Below are positions 8,768-16,647 of a DNA stretch of 64,000 nucleotides, piece by piece. Every line of letters begins with the position of its first letter. Position 1 is the first letter of the stretch. The notes under the pieces were generated by a model. That model searched no databases and had not been told where the DNA came from. It saw only the letters and a program-made list of their open reading frames with translations. The stretch is taken from NCBI RefSeq assembly GCF_000204195.1, contig NZ_AFBG01000008.1, positions 62,001 to 126,000 on the forward strand, in the 5' to 3' direction. Made by a program: the position numbers and the translations under genes. This stretch comes from Acidovorax radicis N35. GTDB taxonomy: Bacteria > Pseudomonadota > Gammaproteobacteria > Burkholderiales > Burkholderiaceae_C.

Positions 8768-9946
8768 TTAACGCTCCAAGGCCAGTGACACACCCATGCC
8801 GCCACCAATACACAGCGCCGCCAGACCCTTCTTGGCATCGCGGCGCTGCATTTCGTGCAACAGCGTCACCAAGATACGGCAACCCGAGGCGCCGATGGGG
8901 TGACCGATGGCGATGGCACCACCATTCACATTGACCTTGGCCGGATCAATCGCCAGCTCCTTGTTCACGGCGCAGGCTTGCGCAGCAAAGGCTTCATTCA
9001 GTTCGAAAAGATCCACATCGGCAGCGTTCCAGCCCGCGCGTTGCAAGGCCTTGCGCGATGCGGGCACGGGGCCCATGCCCATGGTGGCGGGGTCCAGGCC
9101 GCTGGTGCCAAAGGCTGCGATGCGGGCCAGAGGCTTGAGGCCCAGGGCGGCAGCCTTCTTCGCGCTCATCACCACCACGGCGGCTGCGCCATCGTTCAGG
9201 CCCGATGCGTTGCCAGCAGTCACGCTGCCCGCCTTGTCAAACGCGGGACGCAGGCCTGCCAGCGCTTCAGCGTTGGTCTTGCGGTTCAGGTATTCATCCG
9301 CGTTGAACAGGATGGGGTCGCCCTTCTTCTGCGCCAGGCTCACACCCACGATTTCATCCACGAACTTACCGGCGTCTTGCGCGGCGGCGGCCTTTTGCTG
9401 GCTGCCCAATGCCAGGGCGTCCTGCATTTCGCGCGTGATGCCATGGGCCTTGGCCACGTTTTCAGCCGTGATGCCCATGTGGTACTGGTTGTACACGTCC
9501 CACAGGCCGTCCACGATCATGGTGTCGATCAGCTTCCAGTCGCCCATGCGCTGGCCGTCACGCGAGCCTGGCAGCACGTGCGGTGCCAGGCTCATGCTTT
9601 CCTGGCCACCGGCCACCACAATCTCGCTGTCGCCCCAGGCCACAGCCTGGGCGGCGAGCATCACGGCCTTGAGGCCGGAGCCGCACACTGCGTTGATCGT
9701 GAGCGCCGGGGTTTCCTTGGCCACACCGGCCTTCATCGAGGCCTGGCGTGCAGGGTTCTGGCCCACGCCAGCCGCCAGCACCTGGCCCATGATGACCTCA
9801 CCAATCTGGTCGGACGAGAGGCCCGCGCGCGCGATGGCTTCGCGGATCACGATGGCGCCCAGTTCGGTCGCAGGCGTCTTGGCCAGCGCACCACCAAACT
9901 TGCCCACAGCGGTGCGGGCGGCCGAAACGATGACGATGTCTTCCAT
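8768..9946 (-). CDS. phaA: Acetyl-CoA C-acetyltransferase PhaA
   Basis: This 392-residue biosynthetic thiolase condenses two acetyl-CoA to acetoacetyl-CoA, the first PHB step. The acyl-carrying Cys is in [11 protein letters not shown] (~residue 88). The conserved [15 protein letters not shown] holds the catalytic His, and the C-terminal [14 protein letters not shown] holds the second Cys. The N-terminus ([19 protein letters not shown]) is the standard thiolase start. It lies 74 bases after phaC on the same strand and is presumably in the same transcript. Confidence 0.97.
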   Translation of the reverse strand: MEDIVIVSAARTAVGKFGGALAKTPATELGAIVIREAIARAGLSSDQIGEVIMGQVLAAGVGQNPARQASMKAGVAKETPALTINAVCGSGLKAVMLAAQAVAWGDSEIVVAGGQESMSLAPHVLPGSRDGQRMGDWKLIDTMIVDGLWDVYNQYHMGITAENVAKAHGITREMQDALALGSQQKAAAAQDAGKFVDEIVGVSLAQKKGDPILFNADEYLNRKTNAEALAGLRPAFDKAGSVTAGNASGLNDGAAAVVVMSAKKAAALGLKPLARIAAFGTSGLDPATMGMGPVPASRKALQRAGWNAADVDLFELNEAFAAQACAVNKELAIDPAKVNVNGGAIAIGHPIGASGCRILVTLLHEMQRRDAKKGLAALCIGGGMGVSLALER

Positions 9947-10020
9947 GGAATGTCCTTGTGGTTGGAGGTTGTTGGTTGCTTGGTAATTCTCGCAGTGCTG
10001 AAAGTCAGGACTTTTGCGTA

Positions 10021-11721
10021 TCAGGATTTCTGCTTCACATAGCTGCCAGGTGCGGGCTCAATGGCCTTGAATTTGGTGCCCTTGCCATAGCCCTTGGGCG
10101 CTGCAATCTGCTTGCCTGCATGGCCTTTGAGCCAGCCGGCCCAGTCGGTCCACCAGCTGCCGGAGTGTTCGGTGGCGCCGTCCAGCCATTGGTCGAGCGT
10201 GGCGGGCAGCTTGCCATCGGCGCGGATCCAGTGGCTGCGCTTGCCTTTGGCGGGTGGGTTGATGACGCCCGCGATGTGGCCCGAGGCCCCCATCACAAAA
10301 CGCTTCTTGCCGGGCAGCACCTGGGTGGAGGCATAGGCGGCATTGATGGGCACGATGTGGTCCTCGCGCGAGCCGTAGATGTAGACGGGCAGCGTGAGGT
10401 TGCCAAGGTCCATCTTCTCGCCGCACACCGTGAGCTTGCCGGGTTTTACCAGGCTGTTTTCCAGGTAGAAATTGCGCAGGTACCACGCATAGAACGGGCC
10501 CGGCAGGTTGGTGCTGTCGCTGTTCCAGTACAGCAGGTCGAAAGGGGGTGGCGTTTCGCCCTTGAGGTAGTTGCCCACCACGTAGTTCCACACCAGGTCA
10601 TTGGGCCGCAGAAAGCTGAAGGTCGAGGCCAGGTCCTGCCCCTTCATGAGGCCGCCTTTGCCCATCTGCATCTCTCGGAACTTCACGAAAGCCTCGTCGA
10701 TGAACACGTCGAGGATGCCGGTGTCGGTGAAGTCGATCAGCGTGGTCAAGAACGTTGCGCTGGCCACGGGCTCATCGCCACGCGCTGCCAGCACGGCCAG
10801 CGCATTGCTCAGAATGGTGCCGCCCACGCAAAAGCCCAGCGCGTTGATCTGATCGGCGCCCGTGATGTTCTGCACCACGTCGATGGCGGCCATGGCGCCG
10901 TCTTCCACGTAATCGTCCCAGGTCTTGTGGGCCAGGCTGTCGTCGGGGTTTCGCCAGCTCACCACAAAGGTGCGGTGGCCCTGGTCGACGGCGTAGCGAA
11001 TCAGCGAGTTCTCGGGCTGCAGGTCGAGGATGTAGAACTTGTTGATGCACGGCGGCACCAGCAGAAACGGGCGCTCGTAGACCTTGGCGGTGAGAGGCTT
11101 GTATTCGAGCAGCTGGAACAATTCGTTCTCGAACACCACGGCACCTTCGGTGGTGGCCACGTTGCGGCCCACCTCGAACAGGCTTTCGTCGGTCATCGAC
11201 ACGTGGCCCTGGGTGATGTCGTGCAGCAGGTTCTGCATGCCCTTGGCAATGCTTTCGCCCTTGGTCTCGATGGCTTTCTTCTGCGCTTCGGCGTTGAAGG
11301 CCAGGAAGTTGCTGGGTGCCATGGCGGCCATCCACTGCTCCACGCCAAAGCGGATGCGGGCCTTGGTTTTTTCATCGGACTCCACCGCATCGGCCAGGCC
11401 CATGAGGGTGCGGGCATTGAGCAGGTAGGCTGCGGCCGAGAACGCGGCAACGGGGTTGCTGGCCCAGCCCTCACCGGAGAAGCGGCGGTCCTTGACTTCA
11501 GGAGCGCCCTGCAGGCCCTGGGCCCAGAGTTCCTGCGCATCTTTCAGATACTGCTGCTGCAGGGACTGCAGCTTGGTGAGCGAAAATTTCAGGGGTGGTG
11601 CTGCAGGTACCTGGGTACCCATGTCCAGCTTCTGGAACGACTGCAGCGCCTGCGACCAGCTTTGCCCGAAAATCTTCTGGAACTGCTCGGCGCTCTCGGC
11701 CCAGGGTGATTCAGAATTCAT
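10021..11721 (-). CDS. phaC: Class I polyhydroxyalkanoate synthase PhaC
   Basis: This 566-residue enzyme polymerises (R)-3-hydroxyacyl-CoA into PHA on the granule surface. The lipase-like box GFCVGG is at 296-301 with the catalytic Cys298. The catalytic Asp follows in [10 protein letters not shown] and the His in [13 protein letters not shown]. The length and N-terminal region ([18 protein letters not shown]) fit class I. It heads the phaCAB operon and is divergent from the small membrane protein gene at 11846. No phasin gene is adjacent. Confidence 0.97.
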   Translation of the reverse strand: MNSESPWAESAEQFQKIFGQSWSQALQSFQKLDMGTQVPAAPPLKFSLTKLQSLQQQYLKDAQELWAQGLQGAPEVKDRRFSGEGWASNPVAAFSAAAYLLNARTLMGLADAVESDEKTKARIRFGVEQWMAAMAPSNFLAFNAEAQKKAIETKGESIAKGMQNLLHDITQGHVSMTDESLFEVGRNVATTEGAVVFENELFQLLEYKPLTAKVYERPFLLVPPCINKFYILDLQPENSLIRYAVDQGHRTFVVSWRNPDDSLAHKTWDDYVEDGAMAAIDVVQNITGADQINALGFCVGGTILSNALAVLAARGDEPVASATFLTTLIDFTDTGILDVFIDEAFVKFREMQMGKGGLMKGQDLASTFSFLRPNDLVWNYVVGNYLKGETPPPFDLLYWNSDSTNLPGPFYAWYLRNFYLENSLVKPGKLTVCGEKMDLGNLTLPVYIYGSREDHIVPINAAYASTQVLPGKKRFVMGASGHIAGVINPPAKGKRSHWIRADGKLPATLDQWLDGATEHSGSWWTDWAGWLKGHAGKQIAAPKGYGKGTKFKAIEPAPGSYVKQKS

Positions 11722-11845
11722 GCTCTTTCCTCAGTGATTGGTCGCTCGCAGCGGCAAAGCTTCTGGTTTTTTATCTCTCGGGTTCATTGTTGCCGAGCCC
11801 TTTGCACATGGCAACGGATTCAACCCTTCCAGTGAACACAAACCA

Positions 11846-12184
11846 ATGTACCTCATCGTCATCGCCTGGACGTACGTCACCCTCATGATGGCGGTGGCCG
11901 AAGCCACCAGCCCCAACGGCACGGTGCTGGGCGCCGTGATCACCTTTGCGCTGTATGGCCTGCTGCCCATGGGCATTCTGGTGTACATCCTTGGCACACC
12001 TTCACGCAAGCGGGCAATCAAGGCACGTGAGGCTGCGGAACAAGCGGCCTACGATGCCGGGCAGGCCGCCGCTGCTGCCGCAACCAGCCCTGAATTACTT
12101 GGTTCAGCTGCGCCAGATGCAGGCGGCGAAGCGCCCGCTACCGCCGAGGGCAGCGCTGTCGCGGCGGTGCGAAAAGAACCGTGA
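11846..12184 (+). CDS. Small membrane protein with Ala-rich tail, function unknown
   Basis: This 112-residue protein has two predicted membrane segments (about 1-20, MYLIVIAWTYVTLMMAVAEA, and 28-48, AVITFALYGLLPMGILVYIL). A basic stretch (PSRKRAIKAREAAE) and an Ala/Pro-rich, low-complexity cytoplasmic tail follow. The ATG at 11846 is chosen because hydrophobic sequence begins there; longer upstream starts add no recognisable sequence. Its last 81 bases overlap the 3' end of pgeF on the other strand. I do not recognise a functional domain. It lies divergent from phaC but nothing ties it to PHA metabolism. Confidence 0.75.
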   Translation: MYLIVIAWTYVTLMMAVAEATSPNGTVLGAVITFALYGLLPMGILVYILGTPSRKRAIKAREAAEQAAYDAGQAAAAAATSPELLGSAAPDAGGEAPATAEGSAVAAVRKEP

Positions 12185-12979
12185 GGCGTTGGTCACGGTG
12201 CACCAGGATGATGTGCCGTCGTTGCCATGGATGTGGGTGATTCCCAGGGCCTGCAGCCGCAGCCGTGCCAGTCCGGCCAGGTCGCACAGGTATTTGCCCC
12301 AGACATCGCCGCTCGGCATAAAACACGTCTCTGAAGCCGGATTCGCCTCGCAAAATGCTGCGCGCACTTCGGGCCCCACTTCGAAGGCCTGGGGGCCAAT
12401 GCAGGGCCCCAGCCAGACCAGCATGTCCTGGGCGAGCGTTGGGGAAAGATTGATTGCTCCATTTTTGGTAGCACCCAGCGCTTTCCCATCCAGCGCCAGA
12501 GCCTCAAAACGCTTGAAAACTGCTTCCAGCACACCCTGCCCGCCCACTCCTGCAAGCCCGCGCCACCCTGCATGCGCTGCCGCCACCATCTGGCCCGAGC
12601 GGTGGGCCCACAGCACCGGCAGGCAGTCGGCCACCATGATGGTGCAGGCCACTCCGGGCGCAGTGGCCACGCAGGCATCGGCGTCGATGCCGTCAGGCGT
12701 GCTGCCATCCAGGTGCACCACGCCATCGCCGTGCACCTGGTTCAGAAACACTGGCCGTGCGCTCGTCGGCGCAGTGCCCACCGTGGATTGCAGCCGCAGG
12801 CGGTTGGTGTGTACCGCAGCGGGGTTGTCCCCCACATGGGTACCCAGGTTCAGGCTGTCATAGGGCGGCAGGCTCACTCCACCCGCACGGGTGGTGCACA
12901 GTGCGCGCACGCCCGGGGGTACGGGCCAGTCGGGCACCAGGCAATCGGCCGCAGCCAAAGGGCCTTCGTGGGGGCTCAA
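12104..12979 (-). CDS. pgeF: Peptidoglycan editing factor PgeF (multicopper polyphenol oxidase family)
   Basis: This protein of about 291 residues has the DUF152/YfiH signature: QVHG (His83), ADCLPV (Cys119) and HAGWRG (His136), the zinc/copper ligands of the family. WCTVTNASRFFSHRRD and GRFAACIW follow near the C-terminus. PgeF removes mis-incorporated residues (L-Ser in place of L-Ala) from muropeptide precursors. The start is uncertain: the TTG at 12979 overlaps the stop of the upstream isomerase gene as TTGA, suggesting coupling, and no ATG is placed better. Residues ~158-174 (ALALDGKALGATKN) come from a palindromic repeat copy. Confidence 0.88.
   Translation of the reverse strand: MSPHEGPLAAADCLVPDWPVPPGVRALCTTRAGGVSLPPYDSLNLGTHVGDNPAAVHTNRLRLQSTVGTAPTSARPVFLNQVHGDGVVHLDGSTPDGIDADACVATAPGVACTIMVADCLPVLWAHRSGQMVAAAHAGWRGLAGVGGQGVLEAVFKRFEALALDGKALGATKNGAINLSPTLAQDMLVWLGPCIGPQAFEVGPEVRAAFCEANPASETCFMPSGDVWGKYLCDLAGLARLRLQALGITHIHGNDGTSSWCTVTNASRFFSHRRDSAALGGSGRFAACIWRS
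12458..12509 (-). repeat. Palindromic repeat copy inside pgeF
   Basis: Read on the minus strand this contains GGCGCTGGATGGGAAAGCGC, flanked by TTTTGAGGCTCT and GGGTGCTACCAAAAAT. It is translated in the same frame as the dapE copy and gives LALDGKALGATKN. It lies in a region between HAGWRG and WLGPCIGP that is longer than I expect for PgeF. Confidence 0.75.
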
Positions 12980-13644
12980 GCTTCGTGGTCCGGGCAAGCG
13001 GAAGGCTGCGCCTTCTGGAAGGCGGGCAGCGCCATGCAGGCGTCGAATGCGCCCATCGTGAGTGGCAAGCCCTCCAGGTTCACGTTGAAGCGCCGGCCAT
13101 TGAAGATCTGCGGCACGAGGCAGCAATCGGCCAGCGTGGGGGTGTCGCCCCAGCACAGCACAGAAGGGGCCAGGCCCTGGGCCGCACGCGCTTGTGCCAG
13201 CAGCGCCAGCTGGCGCTCAAAGGCCTCGAGCCCGTTGCGCACCCAGTGGCGGTACCACGCGTTCTTGGCGTCTTCCTCCACCTTCAGCTCACGCACCAGG
13301 TACTTGAGCACACGCGGATTGTTCAGGGGATGGATCTCGCACGCCACCATCTGGGCCAGCGCACGCACACGCGCACGCGCCAGCGGGGTCGGGGGCAGCA
13401 GGGCTGGCGCGGGATGGGTTTCTTCCAGGTACTCGATGATGGCCATCGACTGCGACAGCGCCGCGCCGTCGTCCGTCACCATCAAGGGCACCAGCGCATC
13501 GCCGACGCGGCTTGCGTATTCGGGGGCATGGTGCTCGCCCTTGAGGAGGTGCACGGGGATGTAGTCATAAGACAGGCCCTTGATCTGCAGCGCAATGCGC
13601 ACGCGGAACGAGGCGGAAGAACGGAAGTAGTTGTAGAGCTGCAT
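12976..13644 (-). CDS. Maleylacetoacetate/maleylpyruvate isomerase (zeta-class GST)
   Basis: This is a 222-residue glutathione S-transferase-fold protein. The N-terminal thioredoxin-like domain starts LYNYFRSSASFRVRIAL, with the SSxS-type catalytic serines of MaiA, and SQSMAIIEYLEE provides glutathione binding. The C-terminal helical domain has CEIHPLNNPRVLKYL and GDTPTLADCCLVPQ. The family isomerises maleylacetoacetate (tyrosine pathway) or maleylpyruvate (gentisate pathway). The nearby FAH-family hydrolase and MarR regulator fit either; no homogentisate or gentisate dioxygenase is in the window, so the substrate is not settled. Confidence 0.88.
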   Translation of the reverse strand: MQLYNYFRSSASFRVRIALQIKGLSYDYIPVHLLKGEHHAPEYASRVGDALVPLMVTDDGAALSQSMAIIEYLEETHPAPALLPPTPLARARVRALAQMVACEIHPLNNPRVLKYLVRELKVEEDAKNAWYRHWVRNGLEAFERQLALLAQARAAQGLAPSVLCWGDTPTLADCCLVPQIFNGRRFNVNLEGLPLTMGAFDACMALPAFQKAQPSACPDHEA

Positions 13645-13753
13645 GCAAGAAATCCGTTGTTGAATGGAAGGGTCAAAAACGTGGCGGGCGGGGCACCGCA
13701 GCTACAGCTGGCGCGCAGTACGCTGGCCTTGGCGCCGCCCCGCGCTTGGTCCG

Positions 13754-14209
13754 TCAGGCGCCCGACGCTCCCGCAGGGTCCTGGTGGTTGTAGACAACTT
13801 TGGACAGGATGGACATCAGATCGACGCGCTCCTGCGCATTGAGCGGAGCCATCAACCGCTCCTGCACGCGCTGGGCGGCATCACGCATCTGCAGCGCGGC
13901 CACTTCGCCCTCCGGAGTGATCCACAGCAGCTTGCGGCGGCGGTCGCCGGTATCAGGCTCTCGGCGAATCCAGCCGCGCTTTTCAAGCCGCCCGATCACC
14001 GAGCCCGACGTGGCCGCATCAAACGCCACGCGGGAGGCCAGCGTGACCTGGTCTTCACCGGGCCGGGCCAGCAATTCATGCAGGATGGCGAACTGTACCG
14101 GCGTCACGTCAAACCCCGCAGTTTCTTCCATGAAAAGCGCCACGGTTCGCTGGTGGGCACGGCGCACCAGGTGGCCTGGCGTGTTGTGGAAATCGAAGCT
14201 CTTTGCCAT
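13754..14209 (-). CDS. MarR family transcriptional regulator
   Basis: This 151-residue winged-helix regulator has the MarR core FAILHELLARPGEDQVTLASRV (first helices), SGSVIGRLEKRGWIRREPDTGDRRRKLLWIT (recognition helix and wing, with the DxRxR-type motif) and a C-terminal dimerisation helix. The ATG at 14209 is chosen because the conserved N-terminal helix (HNTPGHLVRRAHQR) begins shortly after it. It is divergent from the FAH-family hydrolase with a 169-base spacer. It is likely to control that gene and perhaps the isomerase behind it, in response to an aromatic metabolite (inference). Confidence 0.9.
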   Translation of the reverse strand: MAKSFDFHNTPGHLVRRAHQRTVALFMEETAGFDVTPVQFAILHELLARPGEDQVTLASRVAFDAATSGSVIGRLEKRGWIRREPDTGDRRRKLLWITPEGEVAALQMRDAAQRVQERLMAPLNAQERVDLMSILSKVVYNHQDPAGASGA

Positions 14210-14378
14210 GGGCGCGAGTGTAGCGCCCCACAGCAGACGGCCCGCGCCCATGGCACACTGCCACACCGAGGCCGCGCCGGGTCCAACCCGGGGTTTTTGC
14301 GACACAGTCCATGCCCTGGCATCCGCGCCGTCGGGCAATCATTCATTTCCATTGAACCCAGAAATTCGAGAGGCTGAC

Positions 14379-15074
14379 ATGAGCTACGTGTTTTCTCCCG
14401 CCCCCGTGGCCAGCGTGCCCGTGGTGGGCAGCGGCGACCGCTTTCCCGTGCACCGCATTTATTGCGTGGGCCGTAACTACGAAGAGCATGCCAAGGAAAT
14501 GGGCTTCACCGGCCGCGAGCCACCCTTCTTCTTCATGAAGCCCGCCGATGCCATTGTGGTGGTCAACGCGGGCGAAACCGGCCAGCTGCCCTACCCCAGC
14601 CTGACGGCCAACCTGCACCACGAGATCGAACTGGTCGTGGCCATCGGCAAGGGTGGCAAAAACATCGCTGCCGCCGATGCGTTCACACACATCTATGGCT
14701 ACGCAGTGGGCCTGGACATGACGCGCCGCGACCTGCAGAACGACATGAAGAAACAGGGCCGCCCCTGGTGCATCGGCAAGGGCTTTGACGCCAGCGCGCC
14801 CATTGGCCCCATCACCCCCGCGGCGCAGGCTGGCGACGTGGCCAAGGCGGCCATCTGGCTGCAGGTCAACGGAGCGGACAAGCAACGCAGCACCGTGGCG
14901 CAGCTGATCTGGAACATTGCCGAAACCATCGAGCACCTTTCGGCCGCGTGGGAGCTGCAGCCCGGCGACCTGATCTACACCGGCACCCCCGAAGGCGTGG
15001 GCGCGGTGGTGCGCGGCGATGTACTGGAGGGTGGCGTCGAGGGCCTGGGCACGTTGCGGCTGAGCGTGGTGTGA
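14379..15074 (+). CDS. Fumarylacetoacetate hydrolase family protein (fumarylpyruvate hydrolase-like)
   Basis: This 231-residue protein has the FAH fold: IYCVGRNYEEHAKEMG, PPFFFMKPADAIV, and metal ligands in HHEIELVVAIG and GLDMTRRDLQ. GRPWCIGKGFDASAPIGP and YTGTPEGVGAV complete the pattern. The single-domain size fits fumarylpyruvate hydrolase or related C-C hydrolases rather than the ~420-residue fumarylacetoacetase. With the zeta-GST isomerase it would complete the lower gentisate pathway, giving fumarate and pyruvate, but the ring-cleavage enzyme is not here. The start ATG matches the family N-terminus. Confidence 0.88.
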   Translation: MSYVFSPAPVASVPVVGSGDRFPVHRIYCVGRNYEEHAKEMGFTGREPPFFFMKPADAIVVVNAGETGQLPYPSLTANLHHEIELVVAIGKGGKNIAAADAFTHIYGYAVGLDMTRRDLQNDMKKQGRPWCIGKGFDASAPIGPITPAAQAGDVAKAAIWLQVNGADKQRSTVAQLIWNIAETIEHLSAAWELQPGDLIYTGTPEGVGAVVRGDVLEGGVEGLGTLRLSVV

Positions 15075-15131
15075 CGCCCCCGGCCAGGGCGCCACGCGAC
15101 CCTGGCCCGGGTGCGCAGCCCCTACACTATG

Positions 15132-15180
15132 CTTTTCATAGCTGCCAGCGCTTATACGACAAGCGCTGGTAGCCTATTTG
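15132..15180 (+). repeat. Palindromic repeat copy between FAH and Nudix genes
   Basis: This is the best-preserved palindrome of the family in the window: ATAGCTGCCAGCGCTT and AAGCGCTGGTAGCCTAT are nearly complementary around ATACGAC. It ends 17 bases before the Nudix start codon, so it lies in that gene's 5' leader. A separate GC stem without a T-run (15082-15107) lies just upstream. Confidence 0.8.
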
Positions 15181-15197
15181 ACCCAGAAAATCCTCCG

Positions 15198-15749
15198 ATG
15201 ACCTTCCGCAGCCCTATCAAACACTGCCGCGCCTGTGGCACCGCCGTGGTCTACCGCCTGCCGGACGATGGCGACACCAAGCAGCGCGCGGTGTGCCCCG
15301 TCTGCAACACGGTGCACTACGAGAACCCGCTCAACGTGGTGGGCACCGTGCCCGCGCTGCCCGATGGCCGCATCCTGCTGTGCAAGCGCAACATCGAGCC
15401 GCGCTGGGGCAAATGGACGCTGCCCGCAGGCTTCATGGAGCTGGACGAAACCACGGCCCAGGGCGCCGCGCGCGAGACCGATGAAGAGGCTGGCGCACAG
15501 ATTGAAATGGGCCCGCTGTTCAGCCTGCTCAACGTGCGCCGCGTGGGCCAGGTGCACCTGTTCTACCGCGCCACGCTGCTGAGCGACCAGTTCAACCCCG
15601 GCTACGAAACCATCGAGGCCCGGCTGTTTACCGAAGACGAGGTACCGTGGGACGAACTCGCGTTTCGCACCGTGAAGGAAACGCTGGAGTGTTACTTTGC
15701 CGACCGCAAGGCGGGCACCATGGGTATGCACTTCATTGATATCGAATAG
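15198..15749 (+). CDS. Nudix hydrolase with N-terminal zinc ribbon
   Basis: This 183-residue protein begins with a CxxC...CxxC zinc ribbon (HCRACG at ~10 and CPVCN at ~35). It is followed by a Nudix domain whose box reads GFMELDETTAQGAARETDEEAGA, with the REx2EE catalytic core as RETDEEAG. The family hydrolyses nucleoside diphosphates linked to other moieties; the zinc ribbon resembles NAD(H)/ADP-ribose types, but the substrate cannot be told. The ATG at 15198 is chosen because an upstream in-frame start would translate the palindromic repeat. The DUF1737 gene follows eight bases later. Confidence 0.9.
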   Translation: MTFRSPIKHCRACGTAVVYRLPDDGDTKQRAVCPVCNTVHYENPLNVVGTVPALPDGRILLCKRNIEPRWGKWTLPAGFMELDETTAQGAARETDEEAGAQIEMGPLFSLLNVRRVGQVHLFYRATLLSDQFNPGYETIEARLFTEDEVPWDELAFRTVKETLECYFADRKAGTMGMHFIDIE

Positions 15750-15757
15750 GCCGCGCC

Positions 15758-15982
15758 ATGACTGTCTTCACAGCGCCTGCATCGCCCGCCCCGTCCAGTA
15801 CACCACCGGACGGCCTGCCCGTCTACCGCCTGCTCACCGGCCCCGACGACGCCAGCTTTTGCCGCCGCGTGAGCGATGCGCTGGCCCTGGGCTATCGCTT
15901 GTACGGGTCTCCAGCCGCCACGTTCAATGGCCAGTCCGTGATCGTGGCGCAGGCCATCGTCTGGTCTGGCACGGTGGCCTGA
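15758..15982 (+). CDS. DUF1737 domain protein
   Basis: This 74-residue protein has a Pro/Ser-rich start. From YRLLTGPDDASFCRRVSDAL onward it carries the DUF1737 pattern, ending GYRLYGSPAATFNGQSVIVAQAIVW. Proteins of this domain are small and uncharacterised. It follows the Nudix gene by eight bases and is probably co-transcribed; no function can be stated. Confidence 0.8.
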   Translation: MTVFTAPASPAPSSTPPDGLPVYRLLTGPDDASFCRRVSDALALGYRLYGSPAATFNGQSVIVAQAIVWSGTVA

Positions 15983-16039
15983 CTTCGGCCGTTCAGCAGA
16001 TCGGCTGTTGCGGCGCCGTGAGCAGCCGCACGCAGATCG

Positions 16040-16411
16040 TCAAGGCTTGGCGGGTATCACGATGACCGTGCTGCCGTCGCCCGAGGTGCCGGTATTCCCG
16101 GTGTTGCCCTTGCTTCCGGTGTTGCCCGTATTGCCCTTGGCACCCGTGGCGCCTGTGTCCCCCTGGTAGCCCGTCGCGCCCTGCATGCCCGTGGCACCGG
16201 TGCTGCCCTGCCCGCCAGTGGCCCCTGTGGACCCCATGCTGCCTGTGGCACCGGTGTAGCCCGTGTTGCCCGTGGCTCCTGTGTCACCGGTCTTGCCGGT
16301 ATATCCCGTGTTGCCGGTATTGCCCTGTGCTCCCGGGGGGCCCATAGGGCCCGTGCAGGCGCCCAGGGTGAGGGTGGCCAGCACAAGCAAGGTGGTGGTA
16401 ATCGTTTTCAT
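16040..16411 (-). CDS. Collagen-like triple-helix repeat lipoprotein
   Basis: This 123-residue protein has a lipoprotein signal peptide ([19 protein letters not shown], lipobox LGAC with Cys19). It is followed immediately by 31 uninterrupted Gly-X-Y triplets (residues 21-113) and a short tail [10 protein letters not shown]. Thr dominates the Y position (GNT, GAT, GYT), as in other bacterial collagen-like proteins in which Thr replaces hydroxyproline. It is predicted to be lipid-anchored and to form a trimeric triple helix at the cell envelope. There is no globular head domain, which is unusual. A stem-loop lies in its leader. Confidence 0.85.
   Translation of the reverse strand: MKTITTTLLVLATLTLGACTGPMGPPGAQGNTGNTGYTGKTGDTGATGNTGYTGATGSMGSTGATGGQGSTGATGMQGATGYQGDTGATGAKGNTGNTGSKGNTGNTGTSGDGSTVIVIPAKP
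16073..16351 (-). repeat. Tandem Gly-X-Y coding repeat (31 triplets)
   Basis: Degenerate 9-bp tandem repeats encode Gly-X-Thr and related triplets without interruption. The DNA is visibly repetitive on the plus strand (recurrent GCCCGTGTTGCC and similar units), so copy number may vary between strains. Confidence 0.85.
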
Positions 16412-16431
16412 GGTGAGTCCTTTGGCGTTGC

Positions 16432-16454
16432 ATGCAGCCCAACAACGGCTGCAT
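16432..16454 (-). other. Leader stem-loop upstream of the collagen-like gene
   Basis: ATGCAGCC and GGCTGCAT form a perfect 8-bp stem with a seven-base loop, 21 bases upstream of the start codon. It would fold in the 5' leader, close to the ribosome site. A regulatory role is only a possibility. Confidence 0.45.
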
Positions 16455-16647
16455 GGACCAATGTGCGGGACGCACCCTGGAGGGTCTGTTCGGTTGCGCG
16501 CATAAGGCAGGCGGCGCCCGCACTGTGCAATGACTGGCGACGCCGTCCTACAACGTCGAGGTCTGCTCAAGATCGGCCCGCAGCGCGCAACGTCTCTGTG
16601 GCGGCGGTGTGCGGAGGTTCGCCCGCCGCCCACCCGCCGGTTCGGAC

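Noticed and set aside
15082-15107. GGCCAGGG/CCCTGGCC stem after the FAH hydrolase as an intrinsic terminator
   Set aside because: The stem is real but has a ten-base loop and no T-tract, so an intrinsic terminator is not supported.
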